A DNA stretch of 64,000 bases from Prevotella sp. (GTDB lineage: Bacteria > Bacteroidota > Bacteroidia > Bacteroidales > Bacteroidaceae): positions 1 through 64,000 of the forward strand of contig JAIKWS010000023.1 in assembly GCA_024684515.1 (NCBI GenBank), in the 5' to 3' direction. This document shows, in pieces, positions 26,161-35,303 of the stretch. The position numbers and the translations under genes are program-made. How positions within the stretch are numbered: position 1 is the stretch's first letter; each line of letters starts with the position of its first letter. The notes below the pieces were generated by a model that was not told where the DNA came from, made no database searches, and saw only the letters and a program-made list of their open reading frames with translations.

Positions 26161-27136
26161 GGGACATGGTGACGATAGCTATAGCCTGGGGGGCGATGTC
26201 CGCATCTGCAGTGACTTCTCCTCGAATATCTGTGCCCATGGGGACCATCATCAGCTAGTCCAGCATCTGTCAGAGCATGCCTCCCAGCTCATTGCCCACT
26301 ATCCAGAGCCCGAGGCCTGGACCTTGGAGCGACTGCTGGCAGAGCATCATGCTATCAATCCAGAATGCGTCATCGTCACCAGTGGTGCCACAGAGGCCAT
26401 CTATCTCGTGGCACAGGCCTTCCGTCTGAAGCCAGTGATACCATTTCCCACCTTCAGTGAATATGCTGATGCCTGTAGACATTTTCGTTACAAAGACGGG
26501 AACCATACCATCTGCTGGGTCTGCAACCCCAATAACCCTACAGGACGGGTATACGGTCAGCACGAGATAGAGATGCTGTCTGTCAGACATGATGTGTTGG
26601 TGATAGACCAGTCGTATGAAGACTATACCGATGCGTTTATCTGGACCTCCAGTTGGGCAGCCAGACTTCCCAACGTGATACTTCTCCACTCTATGACGAA
26701 GAGTTATGCCGTGCCAGGCCTGCGAGTGGGCTATATCACTTGTGCTGCTCCTCTGGCAAAGGTCATCCGTCGTTATCTGCGTCCTTGGTCAGTCAATGCG
26801 CTAGCCCTGGAGGCAGCCCGTTTCCTGCTGGAGCATGATGAGCTGAAGGTGAGGCCCGATCTGGCAGAAGCCCAGCGGCTGCATAGAAACCTGAAGACGA
26901 TTGGTGGATTGCGGATGATGGCTACCCGGACGAACTTCATGCTGGGCTGTCTGAACAGCCATACAGCTTCGTGGCTGAAGCAACAGCTAATCCAGCAATA
27001 TGGCATATTGATCCGTGATGCCAGCAATTTCAGAGGCCTCACGGAACAATACTTCCGCATTGCTGCCCAGACGCCAAAAGAAAACGATGCTCTCCTGCAG
27101 GCTCTGCAGCAGCTACTGAGTGGTGGTGAGTCTTAG
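26153..27136 (+). CDS. cobD: Threonine-phosphate decarboxylase-like PLP enzyme
   Basis: A 327-residue fold type I PLP enzyme. CobD converts L-threonine-O-3-phosphate to (R)-1-aminopropan-2-ol phosphate for the nucleotide loop. It begins with the family's GHGDD(S)...GG region, then TSGATEAIYLV, NPNNPTGRVY, the DQSYEDY motif and the PLP lysine in HSMTKSYAVPGLRVGY. The close relation to histidinol-phosphate aminotransferase means activity rests partly on context: it ends the cbiA-ATR-cobQ block. Partner CbiB is not in this window. Confidence 0.88.
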   Translation: MVKGHGDDSYSLGGDVRICSDFSSNICAHGDHHQLVQHLSEHASQLIAHYPEPEAWTLERLLAEHHAINPECVIVTSGATEAIYLVAQAFRLKPVIPFPTFSEYADACRHFRYKDGNHTICWVCNPNNPTGRVYGQHEIEMLSVRHDVLVIDQSYEDYTDAFIWTSSWAARLPNVILLHSMTKSYAVPGLRVGYITCAAPLAKVIRRYLRPWSVNALALEAARFLLEHDELKVRPDLAEAQRLHRNLKTIGGLRMMATRTNFMLGCLNSHTASWLKQQLIQQYGILIRDASNFRGLTEQYFRIAAQTPKENDALLQALQQLLSGGES

Positions 27137-30100
27137 TCCTGATCGCAGTCGTTGGAAGGTAGCAGTACCACCCCTTCCTGTTTCTTGCCATCCATCATCA
27201 CCTTCAGGGGACGTTCGAACCTGACGTGACGTACATGTTCCGTCTCTTCGATAGCCGTCATGCTGTCTAGCAGTTCTTTCTGGAACACCCCATCGCCTGT
27301 ATAAGTGTTGATAGTGAAATAGCCCACGCCAAAAGAGGTGAGGTTCTGGAAGAAATGGGTGCCCTGTGAAGGGTCCACATGATAATTCTTCAGTCCAGCC
27401 TCAACGATCACACGTGCTGCGGAGATATGTGGCCATTTCACAGGTATGCCCAGCCAGAAGTCGCTGCTGCCCCATCGTCCAGGTCCTATGAGGATGTAGT
27501 TTTGTCCCGCATCCAGGAATTTCCTGTTGATCTGCTCTATCTCCATTGCTATCTGTGGGTTTGCAGAAGCAGAGAAATTCTCGTCAGTCTTGACATATAC
27601 CACATCAACCACATCCTCACTGATGCCATGCCCCAGGGAGTTATGGCTACGCAACAGACACTGGCTGTCGGGTATTTGCAACAGGTCTTCATCCAGCACC
27701 TGTTTTGAGTCGACGATAGGTCGTATCTGCAGTAGATAGAAATCACCAACAGGTCCTGGCTTCAGGTTGCATGCGAACTCGATCTCCACAGGACGTCGCA
27801 TCTCGTCAGCACCTAGCTGCTGGCTCATTTGCAGGAGCTCAGGCAATGGGAATATCCCCTGTTGCAGTACGCCACAGAAGGAAATAATCTTGCGTCCTCC
27901 CTCGTAGATGCCATCACGGATAATCTGATCAGCAGGGTCATAGGTCGAGGCGATATAGTTGAGTGAGCCATCCTTGTCAGCCTGTTTCACCCGTAGGTTC
28001 TTGATGTTGAAGCCATCGTCGGTAGACCATCGGTCTACGTCAGTGGCATGCTCCTCTGTGCCGGCAGGAGCCATATCGAGGGCATAGAAACGGGTCTGTG
28101 TGTCAGTGAGAGCCGTTTCCATCTCGCTTGTCTGCAGCACCTGATGAGGGTGATAGGGGCTGACACGAAGCGTCTGTCCACCATCCACGATGTATTTTCC
28201 CAGTCCCAGTGCCAGCGAGGCAATGCCTTCTTCAGCCGTCTCATCGCCAATGGGGTAGTAGTTCAGCGATCGTAGCACGCCAGAGAAGGTAGGGTAGTAG
28301 AGGTCGCCATATCGCTGGCCCACCACTTCCTGTAGGATGACAGCCATCTTCTCCTGGTCGATGACATTCTGTGTGGCTGTCATATAAGCCTTCGAGTCAC
28401 GATAGTAGACACTGGCATATACACTCTTGATGGCACAGGCCAGCATGCGCAGCATCTCGTACTTATCGTCCAGCCAGGGAATCATATAGGTGGCGTAAAT
28501 GCCTGCAAAAGGCTGATAGTGGGAGTCTTCCAGTAAGCTCGACGACCTTACGGCAATAGGACTCTTGATGGCTTCGAAGAAGGTGAAGAAGTCGGCAATG
28601 AGGTCGTCGGGCAACTGAGCCCTGAGGAAGTGCTTCAGGATTTCAGCATCAGGGGCATCGCTAAGTGCTATACCCCACAGGTTGTTATCGTCCATGAAAC
28701 GGTCGAAGAAGTCAGTACAGAGTACGACAGTCTTCGGGATCTGTACGGATGCATTGGGAAACTGGTTCAGTTCCGCATGCCGCTTTAGGATTGTATCGAG
28801 GAAGGCCAGGCCACGTCCTTTTCCTCCCAGAGAGCCCTCTCCTATTCGTGCGAAGTGAGCATAGCGGTCGAATTTCATCCTATCGAAGACAGCCACGACA
28901 CCAATGTTCTTCATGCGACGATACTGTACGATGGCATCGAAGATGATACGACGATGTGCATCCACGTCCTGTAGCTTGTGCCAGGTGACGTGTTTGAGGA
29001 ACTGGCTCACGGGGAAGATGGCACGTGCACACAGCCAGCGGCTCATGTGGTTACGACGTATGTGTCGCATCAGCGAGTCGTTGGGTATCTTGAAGATATT
29101 ATCCTGTAACTCCTTCAGGGAGCTCACACGAGCCACCTCCTCACGGCTGACAGGATCGCGGAAGATGAAGTCGCCAAAGCCCATGTGCTCTTCCAGCAGA
29201 TGGCGGAGGTCCACGTTCATCTTCTTCGAGTTCTTGTCAACGAAATGGAAGCCTTCCTTTGCTGCCTTTTCGCGGTTCACTGTTTCAGAGCTCTCAAGGA
29301 TCAGGGGTACGTACTCATCCTGGCGACGTATCTCCTTTAGCAGTTTCAGTCCTGCCTCGGGGTCTCCTTCCTCCACATGGCTGAGACGTCCGATAGGAGT
29401 CTGCATGGGAAAGCGTGTGTCGCTGATCACGCCAAGCGTGTTGTCGTGGTATTTCTCCCATAGCCGCAGGGCCTCCTCATAGTCAGTTGCCAGAACCACC
29501 TTCGGTCTGCCTCGCTTGCGTTGTGCTGCTGCGTGTGGGTTGAGAGCCTCTGTAGAGAAGTTTTTCGACTGCTGTAATATATAGTTGTAAAGATTGGGCA
29601 GCACAGAGGAGTAGAAGCGAATATTATCTTCCACGAGCATAATCATCTGAACGCCAGCTTCTTCAATGTCGTGGTCGATGTTCATCTTGTCCTCAATCAG
29701 TTTGATGATACTGAGGATGAGATTGGTATTGCCCAGCCAGCAGAACACATAGTCGAAGATGCTCATATCCTCGTCCTGCATGCGTCGTGTGATACCATGA
29801 CTGAAAGGTGTCAGCACCACGCAAGGTACCTGTGGATTCAGCACCTTCACCTCGCGAGCCACCGTGAAGGCATCGTTATCAGCATTGCCCGGCATGCAGA
29901 TAACCAGGTCGATATCAGTCGTTTCCAGTACGTTCTGTGCCTCCTGTATTGTGCTCACCTGTGTGAATGAAGGTGGATAGCGCATGCCTAGCTCTGTATA
30001 CTCGTCGAAGATCTTCTCGTCTACACGACCATCGTCTTCTAGCATAAAGGCATCGTAGGGGTTGGCCACGATGAGCACATTGAAGATGCGTCTCGTCATC

Positions 30101-30171
30101 AGATGAGCGAACGATACATCATTCAGGTAGAAGGTGTTAAACTCCTGTGGGATATTATTTGTCTGCTCCAT
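27133..30171 (-). CDS. Two-REC protein with a PEP-synthase/PPDK-type ATP-binding domain
   Basis: A ~1012-residue cytoplasmic protein. A degenerate receiver-like domain lies at about 30-165 (VLIVANPYDAF, no acidic pocket). A well-preserved receiver is at about 175-340 (MLVEDN, phospho-acceptor in GVISDTRFP, ESSE, FVDKNSKK). From ~440 on comes a PPDK_N-type ATP-grasp domain (GEGSLGGKGRGLAFL, IAVRSSSLLEDS, YLLQIRPI). The phosphohistidine swivel domain and PEP/pyruvate barrel of true PEP synthase are absent; the last ~200 residues are a conserved but unfamiliar domain. It is therefore unlikely to make PEP. Start set at MEQTNN because the promoter puts the transcript start at about that ATG. It converges on cobD, overlapping by 4 bp. 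Confidence 0.85.
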   Translation of the reverse strand: MEQTNNIPQEFNTFYLNDVSFAHLMTRRIFNVLIVANPYDAFMLEDDGRVDEKIFDEYTELGMRYPPSFTQVSTIQEAQNVLETTDIDLVICMPGNADNDAFTVAREVKVLNPQVPCVVLTPFSHGITRRMQDEDMSIFDYVFCWLGNTNLILSIIKLIEDKMNIDHDIEEAGVQMIMLVEDNIRFYSSVLPNLYNYILQQSKNFSTEALNPHAAAQRKRGRPKVVLATDYEEALRLWEKYHDNTLGVISDTRFPMQTPIGRLSHVEEGDPEAGLKLLKEIRRQDEYVPLILESSETVNREKAAKEGFHFVDKNSKKMNVDLRHLLEEHMGFGDFIFRDPVSREEVARVSSLKELQDNIFKIPNDSLMRHIRRNHMSRWLCARAIFPVSQFLKHVTWHKLQDVDAHRRIIFDAIVQYRRMKNIGVVAVFDRMKFDRYAHFARIGEGSLGGKGRGLAFLDTILKRHAELNQFPNASVQIPKTVVLCTDFFDRFMDDNNLWGIALSDAPDAEILKHFLRAQLPDDLIADFFTFFEAIKSPIAVRSSSLLEDSHYQPFAGIYATYMIPWLDDKYEMLRMLACAIKSVYASVYYRDSKAYMTATQNVIDQEKMAVILQEVVGQRYGDLYYPTFSGVLRSLNYYPIGDETAEEGIASLALGLGKYIVDGGQTLRVSPYHPHQVLQTSEMETALTDTQTRFYALDMAPAGTEEHATDVDRWSTDDGFNIKNLRVKQADKDGSLNYIASTYDPADQIIRDGIYEGGRKIISFCGVLQQGIFPLPELLQMSQQLGADEMRRPVEIEFACNLKPGPVGDFYLLQIRPIVDSKQVLDEDLLQIPDSQCLLRSHNSLGHGISEDVVDVVYVKTDENFSASANPQIAMEIEQINRKFLDAGQNYILIGPGRWGSSDFWLGIPVKWPHISAARVIVEAGLKNYHVDPSQGTHFFQNLTSFGVGYFTINTYTGDGVFQKELLDSMTAIEETEHVRHVRFERPLKVMMDGKKQEGVVLLPSNDCDQD

Positions 30172-30177
30172 AGCATG

Positions 30178-30208
30178 CAAAGTTAAGACATTTTTTTTGA
30201 TTATGCAA
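30178..30208 (-). promoter_or_regulatory. Promoter implying a leaderless transcript for the two-REC protein
   Basis: On the minus strand TTG (30206-30208), 20 nt, TAACTTTG (30178-30185), then CATGCT and ATG at 30171. Expected transcription start is within a base or two of that ATG. Confidence 0.65.
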
Positions 30209-30216
30209 CAAAATCA

Positions 30217-30263
30217 GAAAAAATGCGTGGACAGTCAGCCAAAAGTGCCGATAGTCCACGCAT
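30217..30263 (-). terminator. Intrinsic terminator on the minus strand
   Basis: ATGCGTGGAC (30223-30232) pairs with GTCCACGCAT (30254-30263). Read on the minus strand the hairpin is followed by TTTTTT. It could end transcription from the tRNA or the 90-aa ORF. Confidence 0.7.
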
Positions 30264-30412
30264 ATTTGTGTACTTCTAGGTAAAGCTATTCAGATTAATT
30301 GATTTTATAAATCGCTCAAAAGTCTGTCTAATTCTGTGGTGGTGTGTAAGAGAGGTTTTCTCAAAAGTCTCGTACCATAAAAAATAAACACAAATTATAT
30401 GAACATAAATGC

Positions 30413-30685
30413 TTAACTACTTTCTTTTCCAATTTTAGCTTTGGATTCTTCATCCAATTGCTGATGCAAATTTATTAAATTTTTCCATAGCTGCAAGCAA
30501 TTTACTAAATCATTTAATATTCTTTCACGTATAATGTCTGATATCGTATCGATTATAACCGAAAACGGAACATTTTTTGTTCCGTTCAAGCAAATGGCAG
30601 CAAAATTGTCCCGAATTCTCAATAAGGAAATATCAGCATCGGTCTTGTGTGAGGAAATTAGTAGCTTGTTGTTTGGAATGGTCAT
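30413..30685 (-). CDS. Possible small hypothetical protein
   Basis: A 90-residue ORF (begins MTIPNNKLL), low GC and helical in its second half, with no recognised family. It lies between the tRNA and the terminator on the same strand. A chance ORF is about equally likely. Confidence 0.3.
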   Translation of the reverse strand: MTIPNNKLLISSHKTDADISLLRIRDNFAAICLNGTKNVPFSVIIDTISDIIRERILNDLVNCLQLWKNLINLHQQLDEESKAKIGKESS

Positions 30686-30742
30686 CAGAAGGTCATCAAA
30701 AAGAGGAAAAAGAGCTACAATCGTAACTCTTTTTCCCCATTG

Positions 30743-30816
30743 TGGGCCATCTAGGGCTTGAACCTAGGACCTCCAGATTATGAGTCTGTTGCTCTAACCA
30801 ACTGAGCTAAAAGCCC
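30743..30816 (-). tRNA. tRNA with anticodon CAT (elongator Met or lysidine-modified Ile)
   Basis: A 74-nt cloverleaf. The acceptor is GGGCTTT with ATGGCCC (one mismatch). D-arm AGCTCAGTTGGTTAGAGC, anticodon loop CTCATAA, T-arm CTAGG-TTCAAGC-CCTAG. Discriminator A, no encoded CCA. With anticodon CAT it is either tRNA-Met or tRNA-Ile2; it is not an initiator since the anticodon stem lacks the three G-C pairs. Confidence 0.93.
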
Positions 30817-30850
30817 GAACCTTATTCCACTGCTAGAATGAAAGTGGGTG

Positions 30851-30882
30851 CAAAGTTACGATGAATTCTGCAAATATCCAAA
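30851..30882 (-). promoter_or_regulatory. tRNA promoter
   Basis: On the minus strand TTTGG (TTTG 30879-30882), 20 nt, TAACTTTG (30851-30858). Its -33 lies a few bases from the -33 of the divergent ribF promoter. Confidence 0.75.
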
Positions 30883-30886
30883 TTTT

Positions 30887-30918
30887 TTTGGTGAAAAATA
30901 AAAAAAGAAGTATCTTTG
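30887..30918 (+). promoter_or_regulatory. ribF promoter, near-leaderless
   Basis: TTTG (30887-30890), 20 nt, TATCTTTG (30911-30918), then eight bases before the ATG at 30927. Confidence 0.75.
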
Positions 30919-30926
30919 CACTCCAA

Positions 30927-31877
30927 ATGACAACGATACGACTGACATCAGGCACAGAATTAGGTGGGCACTATGCAGCTACTATAGGCTTTTTCGATGG
31001 TGTTCATCTCGGTCATCGCTATCTGGTGGAACAGTTGATGGAGCAGGCCTGCAGACGTCATCTGCTGTCGATGGTTATCACTTTCGACCGCCATCCCCGT
31101 CAGGTCATCCAGTCGGAATGGCAGCCCCGTTTGCTGTCGTCGCTCGATGAGAAGCAGCAGTTATTGTCGGCAACAGGTATCGATCAACTGGTCATTCTGC
31201 ACTTCGATAGTTGTATGGCCAGTCTGTCGGCCCATGACTTCATGCAGCAGGTGTTGAAAAGGCAGCTGGCTGTTGAGTTGCTGCTGACGGGCTATGACAA
31301 TCATTTCGGTCATCGTGAGCCAGGCCGGCAAGAGGGTTTTGATGATTACGTGCAGTATGGTCGTGAGATGGGTATGGACGTGGTATGCGGACAGCCTCTG
31401 ATTATCGACGGTTTATCAGTGAGTTCGTCGCTGATACGACGGTTACTCTGTCAGGGAAGGGTTGAGAAGGCTGCTACTTGTCTGGGGCATAGCTATCAGT
31501 TGAATGGCATTGTGGTACATGGTGAGCAGATGGGTAGACAGATGGGGTTCCCTACAGCCAACATGGAGGTTGGCCACTTGTCAGAGTGTAGTGGGTATGC
31601 TCCTCTGATTCCCGCCAATGGCGTCTATGCTGTATGGGTAGAAGTAGAAGGGAACAGGCTGCGGGGCATGACCAATATCGGACATCGTCCCACTTTCGAG
31701 GGACAGCAACAGACCATAGAGACGCATATCTTTGATTTCCATGCCGACTTGTATGGACAACCCATCAGCATTGCCTTCGTAGCACGTCTGCGTGATGAGC
31801 AGCACTTTGATACTGTCTCAGAGCTGGCAAGTCAGATGCAGAAAGATAAAGAAAGAGTAAAAAAGATCCTTGCATGA
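30927..31877 (+). CDS. ribF: Bifunctional riboflavin kinase / FAD synthetase
   Basis: A 316-residue enzyme making FMN and FAD from riboflavin. The N-terminal adenylyltransferase domain has ATIGFFDGVHLGHRYL and FSSSLIRR-like SVSSSLIRRLL. The C-terminal riboflavin kinase domain has GRQMGFPTANM, ANGVYAVWV and TNIGHRPTF. The first ATG after the promoter is used; no other in-frame start precedes the adenylyltransferase motif. It heads an apparent transcript running through the CPBP gene into three cobalamin genes. Confidence 0.95.
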   Translation: MTTIRLTSGTELGGHYAATIGFFDGVHLGHRYLVEQLMEQACRRHLLSMVITFDRHPRQVIQSEWQPRLLSSLDEKQQLLSATGIDQLVILHFDSCMASLSAHDFMQQVLKRQLAVELLLTGYDNHFGHREPGRQEGFDDYVQYGREMGMDVVCGQPLIIDGLSVSSSLIRRLLCQGRVEKAATCLGHSYQLNGIVVHGEQMGRQMGFPTANMEVGHLSECSGYAPLIPANGVYAVWVEVEGNRLRGMTNIGHRPTFEGQQQTIETHIFDFHADLYGQPISIAFVARLRDEQHFDTVSELASQMQKDKERVKKILA

Positions 31878-31878
31878 T

Positions 31879-32670
31879 ATGAAAAAGGCTTTATTATATG
31901 TGTTTACATTTCTGGCCATACAGTTTTTGGCACAGTTTCTAGTAGTGACAATCTATACGCTGGTGGTGCGTGAGCCAGTGGAGATGATGTCACCTCTTTG
32001 GAATATCGGGGTGATGGTGCTGTTCTCGGTAGCCACTATTGTCGTGTTTGTGAAGTTGGGCTGGGCATCGTTCTCACGTAGCTATCTGCAGTCGCATCCC
32101 TGGGATGTATTGCTGTGGAGTGTGGTGGCCTCGCTGGGTGCCATCGTACCCTCGTTGCTGTTGCAGGGACTGATACCAGAGTGGACAGGCTGGGCAAAGG
32201 AGATTGTGGACGATGCAGAACAGCAGGTGGAAGGTCTGATGAGTGTGCCTGGTGGCTATATGGTCATTGCCCTTTTGCCCCCCGTGGTAGAAGAGATGGT
32301 GTTCCGAGGCTGTGTACTGAAGAGCCTGCTGCAGTGGAAGCCCCAGTGGAGATGGGGTATGATAGCTCTGTCGGCACTCATCTTTTCTATTGTGCATATG
32401 AATCCGGCACAGCTGCCCCATACCTTTCTCATTGGTTTGTTGCTGGGATGGATGTATATGCGTACAGGCAGTATTATCCCTGGCATTGCCTATCACTGGG
32501 CCAACAATACGGCAGCCTATGTGCTGTACCACATGTACCACAACCCACAGACCTTGCAGGATATCGTAGGACCTGGCTCACGGCCTCTGCTCCTGGCTCT
32601 GGTGTTCTCGTTGTGTATTCTTCTGCCAGCACTTTATCAGCTGAATCAACGGATGAAACGTGTGGAATGA
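31879..32670 (+). CDS. CPBP family intramembrane metalloprotease
   Basis: A 263-residue polytopic protein with about eight membrane segments. The Rce1/CPBP (Abi) motifs are EEMVFRG (metal-binding EE..R), FSIVHM and YHWANN. Family members cleave within membranes or act in bacteriocin self-protection; the substrate is unknown. Begins one nucleotide after the ribF stop (ATG 31879). Confidence 0.88.
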   Translation: MKKALLYVFTFLAIQFLAQFLVVTIYTLVVREPVEMMSPLWNIGVMVLFSVATIVVFVKLGWASFSRSYLQSHPWDVLLWSVVASLGAIVPSLLLQGLIPEWTGWAKEIVDDAEQQVEGLMSVPGGYMVIALLPPVVEEMVFRGCVLKSLLQWKPQWRWGMIALSALIFSIVHMNPAQLPHTFLIGLLLGWMYMRTGSIIPGIAYHWANNTAAYVLYHMYHNPQTLQDIVGPGSRPLLLALVFSLCILLPALYQLNQRMKRVE

Positions 32671-32698
32671 ACTCAAACAACATAATCATAGCATATCA

Positions 32699-34108
32699 AT
32701 GAAAGGAAGAATCATCGTAGCAGGCATAGGACCTGGCAGTAGCGAGGATATCACGCCTGCCGTTGTCGAGGCAGTCGGAAAGGCAGATGCCGTGGTGGGC
32801 TATAAGTACTATTTCCAGTTCGTCCAACCTTACCTCCAGGCGGGTTGTGCCTGTATCGACACAGGCATGAAGCATGAGCGGGAACGTGCAGAGCAGGCAT
32901 TCCAGCTGGCCGAGGAAGGTAAGACCGTGGTGGTCATCTCCAGTGGCGATGCAGGTATCTATGGCATGTCGCCCCTTATATATGAGATGTGTCGTCAGCG
33001 AGGTAGTGATATAGGCATTGAAGTATTACCTGGCATCTCTGCCTTCCAGAAGGCAGCTTCGTTGCTAGGAGCTCCCATAGGCCATGACCTCTGTCTGATC
33101 TCGCTCTCAGACCTGATGACTCCCTGGGAGGTTATCGAGCGACGTATCAAGGCAGCTGCTGTGGGAGATTTCGTCACGGCAGTCTACAATCCCAGGTCCC
33201 ATGAACGCTACTGGCAACTCTATCGTCTGCAGGAGCTTTTCCTGGCACATCGTAGTGAGCACACCCCTGTGGGCTATGTCCGCCAGGCTGGTCGTGAGCA
33301 GCAGCAAATAGAGGTCACTACGCTAGGTGATTTCAACCCAGAGGAGGTTGATATGTTCACTGTCATTATCATCGGCAACTCGCAGTCGTATATTGACCAG
33401 GGACGTATCATCACTCCGCGAGGCTACTACAGACAGCCTTCTATTGATGGTGCTCAGCATAAGATTGGTCAGGACATCATGATTGCCTCGTTCCGCACCA
33501 TCGAGAAAGAATTGCGTCGTCAAGACTATTCCCTTGGCCATAAGTGGGCCCTGCTGCATGCCATCCATACTACGGCCGACTTCGACATGGAGCGTATCCT
33601 CTATAGTGATGAGCATGCCGTGGAGGACATATATAATAAGGTAGAGACCCATCAGCTGACAACCATAGTGACAGATGTCACGATGGCTGCCAGTGGTATC
33701 CGTAAGGGAGCTTTGCAACGGTTAGGCATCGAGGCAAAGTGCTATCTGAACGACTCTCGTGTGGCCGCTATGGCACAAACGGAAGGCATCACCCGTACTC
33801 AGGCAGGCATCCGACTGGCAGTGGAGGAGCATCCCGATGCTCTCTTTGCCTTTGGCAATGCTCCAACGGCTCTGATGGAGCTCTGTGAGCTTATCCGCAA
33901 GGGCAAGGCCCATCCGGCAGGTGTCATTGCAGCTCCTGTAGGCTTCGTACATGTCTGTGAGTCAAAGCATATGGTCAAGCCTTTCCGTGAGATTCCCAAG
34001 ATTATTGTTGAGGGACGTAAGGGAGGCAGCAACCTGGCGGCAACCCTCTGCAATGCCATTCTGACCTTTGACGATGCCCAGCAGCTGCAACCAGGACGAG
34101 ATCTTTAG
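32699..34108 (+). CDS. cobJ: Fused precorrin-3B C17-methyltransferase (CobJ/CbiH) and precorrin-8X methylmutase (CbiC/CobH)
   Basis: A 469-residue two-enzyme fusion. Residues ~1-245 are an SAM-dependent tetrapyrrole methylase (GIGPGSSEDIT, GDAGIYGM, PGISAFQKAAS, VYNPRS) that methylates C17 with ring contraction. Residues ~255-469 are the methylmutase (VTDVTMAASGIRKG, AFGNAPTALMEL, APVGFVHVCESK), moving a methyl from C11 to C12. A 28-nt gap follows the CPBP gene, and no separate promoter is seen. ATG 32699 is preferred over the 32660 frame start. The two steps are not consecutive in the pathway. Confidence 0.94.
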   Translation: MKGRIIVAGIGPGSSEDITPAVVEAVGKADAVVGYKYYFQFVQPYLQAGCACIDTGMKHERERAEQAFQLAEEGKTVVVISSGDAGIYGMSPLIYEMCRQRGSDIGIEVLPGISAFQKAASLLGAPIGHDLCLISLSDLMTPWEVIERRIKAAAVGDFVTAVYNPRSHERYWQLYRLQELFLAHRSEHTPVGYVRQAGREQQQIEVTTLGDFNPEEVDMFTVIIIGNSQSYIDQGRIITPRGYYRQPSIDGAQHKIGQDIMIASFRTIEKELRRQDYSLGHKWALLHAIHTTADFDMERILYSDEHAVEDIYNKVETHQLTTIVTDVTMAASGIRKGALQRLGIEAKCYLNDSRVAAMAQTEGITRTQAGIRLAVEEHPDALFAFGNAPTALMELCELIRKGKAHPAGVIAAPVGFVHVCESKHMVKPFREIPKIIVEGRKGGSNLAATLCNAILTFDDAQQLQPGRDL

Positions 34109-34115
34109 TACATGT

Positions 34116-35303
34116 ATGGACAGGTTCATCATCATAGGTATTACTGACAGCCCTCAGCCCTTCTTCTCACCTGAGGTGCTCAGCATCATCCAGGACGGTA
34201 AGGTCTTCTCTGGTGGCAAGCGTCATCATGGGTTGGTGGCCTCGCTACTCCCTTCGCAGGCGGTATGGATAGATATCACCATACCCCTTGATGCTGTCTT
34301 CAGGCAGTATGAGCAGTATGATGATACCATCATTGTCTTTGCCAGTGGCGACCCTTTGTTCTTCGGTTTCGCCAATACCCTCCGCAGGCAGCTACCTCAT
34401 TCCTCCATCCTGGTCTATCCTGCTTTCAACTCCCTGCAGTTGCTGGCCCATCGGCTGGTGATGCCCTATCACGACATGCATGTGGTGTCGCTCACGGGTC
34501 GTCCCTGGCCGGCATTCGATCGGGCTCTCATCCAGCGTGAGGCCAAGATAGGCATACTCACAGATGGCCGGCATACCCCTGCTGCCATTGCTAGTCGTAT
34601 GCTGGACTATGGCTATGATGGCTATACAATGTATGTGGGTGAACATCTGGGAAATCCTGATGAGGAGCATATCACTTGCTGTTCTCTTGAAGAAGCTGTC
34701 CTACAGACGTTTGACCAGCCTAATTGCCTGATTCTGCAGTCACAGCAGGTACGGCCTCCTTTGTTTGGCATCCCCGACAAGGCCTTTGCCCTGCTTGATG
34801 GTCGTGAGAAGATGATTACGAAGATGCCCATTCGTCTGCTTACCCTTCAGGCCCTGGACCTCGGCAGTCGGCGGGTGTTATGGGATATAGGATTCTGTAC
34901 GGGTAGCGTCAGTATTGAGGCCCGTCTGCAGTTTCCTCATCTGCAGGTCATAGCCTTTGAGATACGTCCTGAATGCGAGGCGATTATCAGTGAGAATGCC
35001 CGACGCTTTGGTGCTCCGGGCATTGAGGTCCGCATGGGTGACTTCTGTGCTGCTGATCTTTCCGGTGTGCCTGTTCCCGATGCTGTTTTCATAGGAGGGC
35101 ATGGAGGACATCTCAAAGATATCATGGCAAAAGTACTTCGCGTGCTCAGTCCTGATGGTATCATCGTGATGAACAGTGTCACAGACCATAGCCGCGAGTG
35201 TTTTGAACAGACCTGCGGTGAACTGGGACTACGGCAGGAGTCACCGTTGCATATCACCCTGAACGACTATAACCCCATAACCATTCTGAAATGCAGAAGA
35301 TAG
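34116..35303 (+). CDS. cobL: Fused precorrin-6Y methyltransferase/decarboxylase (CbiE-CbiT, CobL type)
   Basis: A 395-residue fusion. The N-terminal CbiE part (about 1-195: GITDSPQPFFSPEV, ASGDPLFFGF, SLTGRPW) methylates C5. The C-terminal CbiT part (about 205-395: LWDIGFCTGSVSIEA, the SAM site; GGHGGHL) methylates C15 and decarboxylates the C12 acetate. Start ATG 34116 (MDRFIIIGI). Overlaps the next gene by 13 bp. Confidence 0.93.
   Translation: MDRFIIIGITDSPQPFFSPEVLSIIQDGKVFSGGKRHHGLVASLLPSQAVWIDITIPLDAVFRQYEQYDDTIIVFASGDPLFFGFANTLRRQLPHSSILVYPAFNSLQLLAHRLVMPYHDMHVVSLTGRPWPAFDRALIQREAKIGILTDGRHTPAAIASRMLDYGYDGYTMYVGEHLGNPDEEHITCCSLEEAVLQTFDQPNCLILQSQQVRPPLFGIPDKAFALLDGREKMITKMPIRLLTLQALDLGSRRVLWDIGFCTGSVSIEARLQFPHLQVIAFEIRPECEAIISENARRFGAPGIEVRMGDFCAADLSGVPVPDAVFIGGHGGHLKDIMAKVLRVLSPDGIIVMNSVTDHSRECFEQTCGELGLRQESPLHITLNDYNPITILKCRR

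Larger units (their letters stand above)
30186..30742. other. AT-rich region without a secure gene, 3' of the tRNA
   Basis: Two opposing small ORFs overlap here: 30413-30685 minus (90 aa, LNDLVNCLQLWKNLINLHQQL, mostly helical) and 30534-30761 plus (75 aa). Neither resembles a family I know, and the second runs into the tRNA. The minus one is slightly more plausible because a minus-strand terminator lies downstream. The stretch sits against the 3' end of the tRNA, a usual place for integrated elements, but no att duplication is visible. Confidence 0.4.

Noticed and set aside
27133-30171. Genuine phosphoenolpyruvate synthase
   Set aside because: The phosphohistidine and PEP/pyruvate domains required for that reaction are not visible.
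30534-30761. 75-aa plus-strand ORF
   Set aside because: It runs into the tRNA gene on the opposite strand and lacks a promoter or recognised family.
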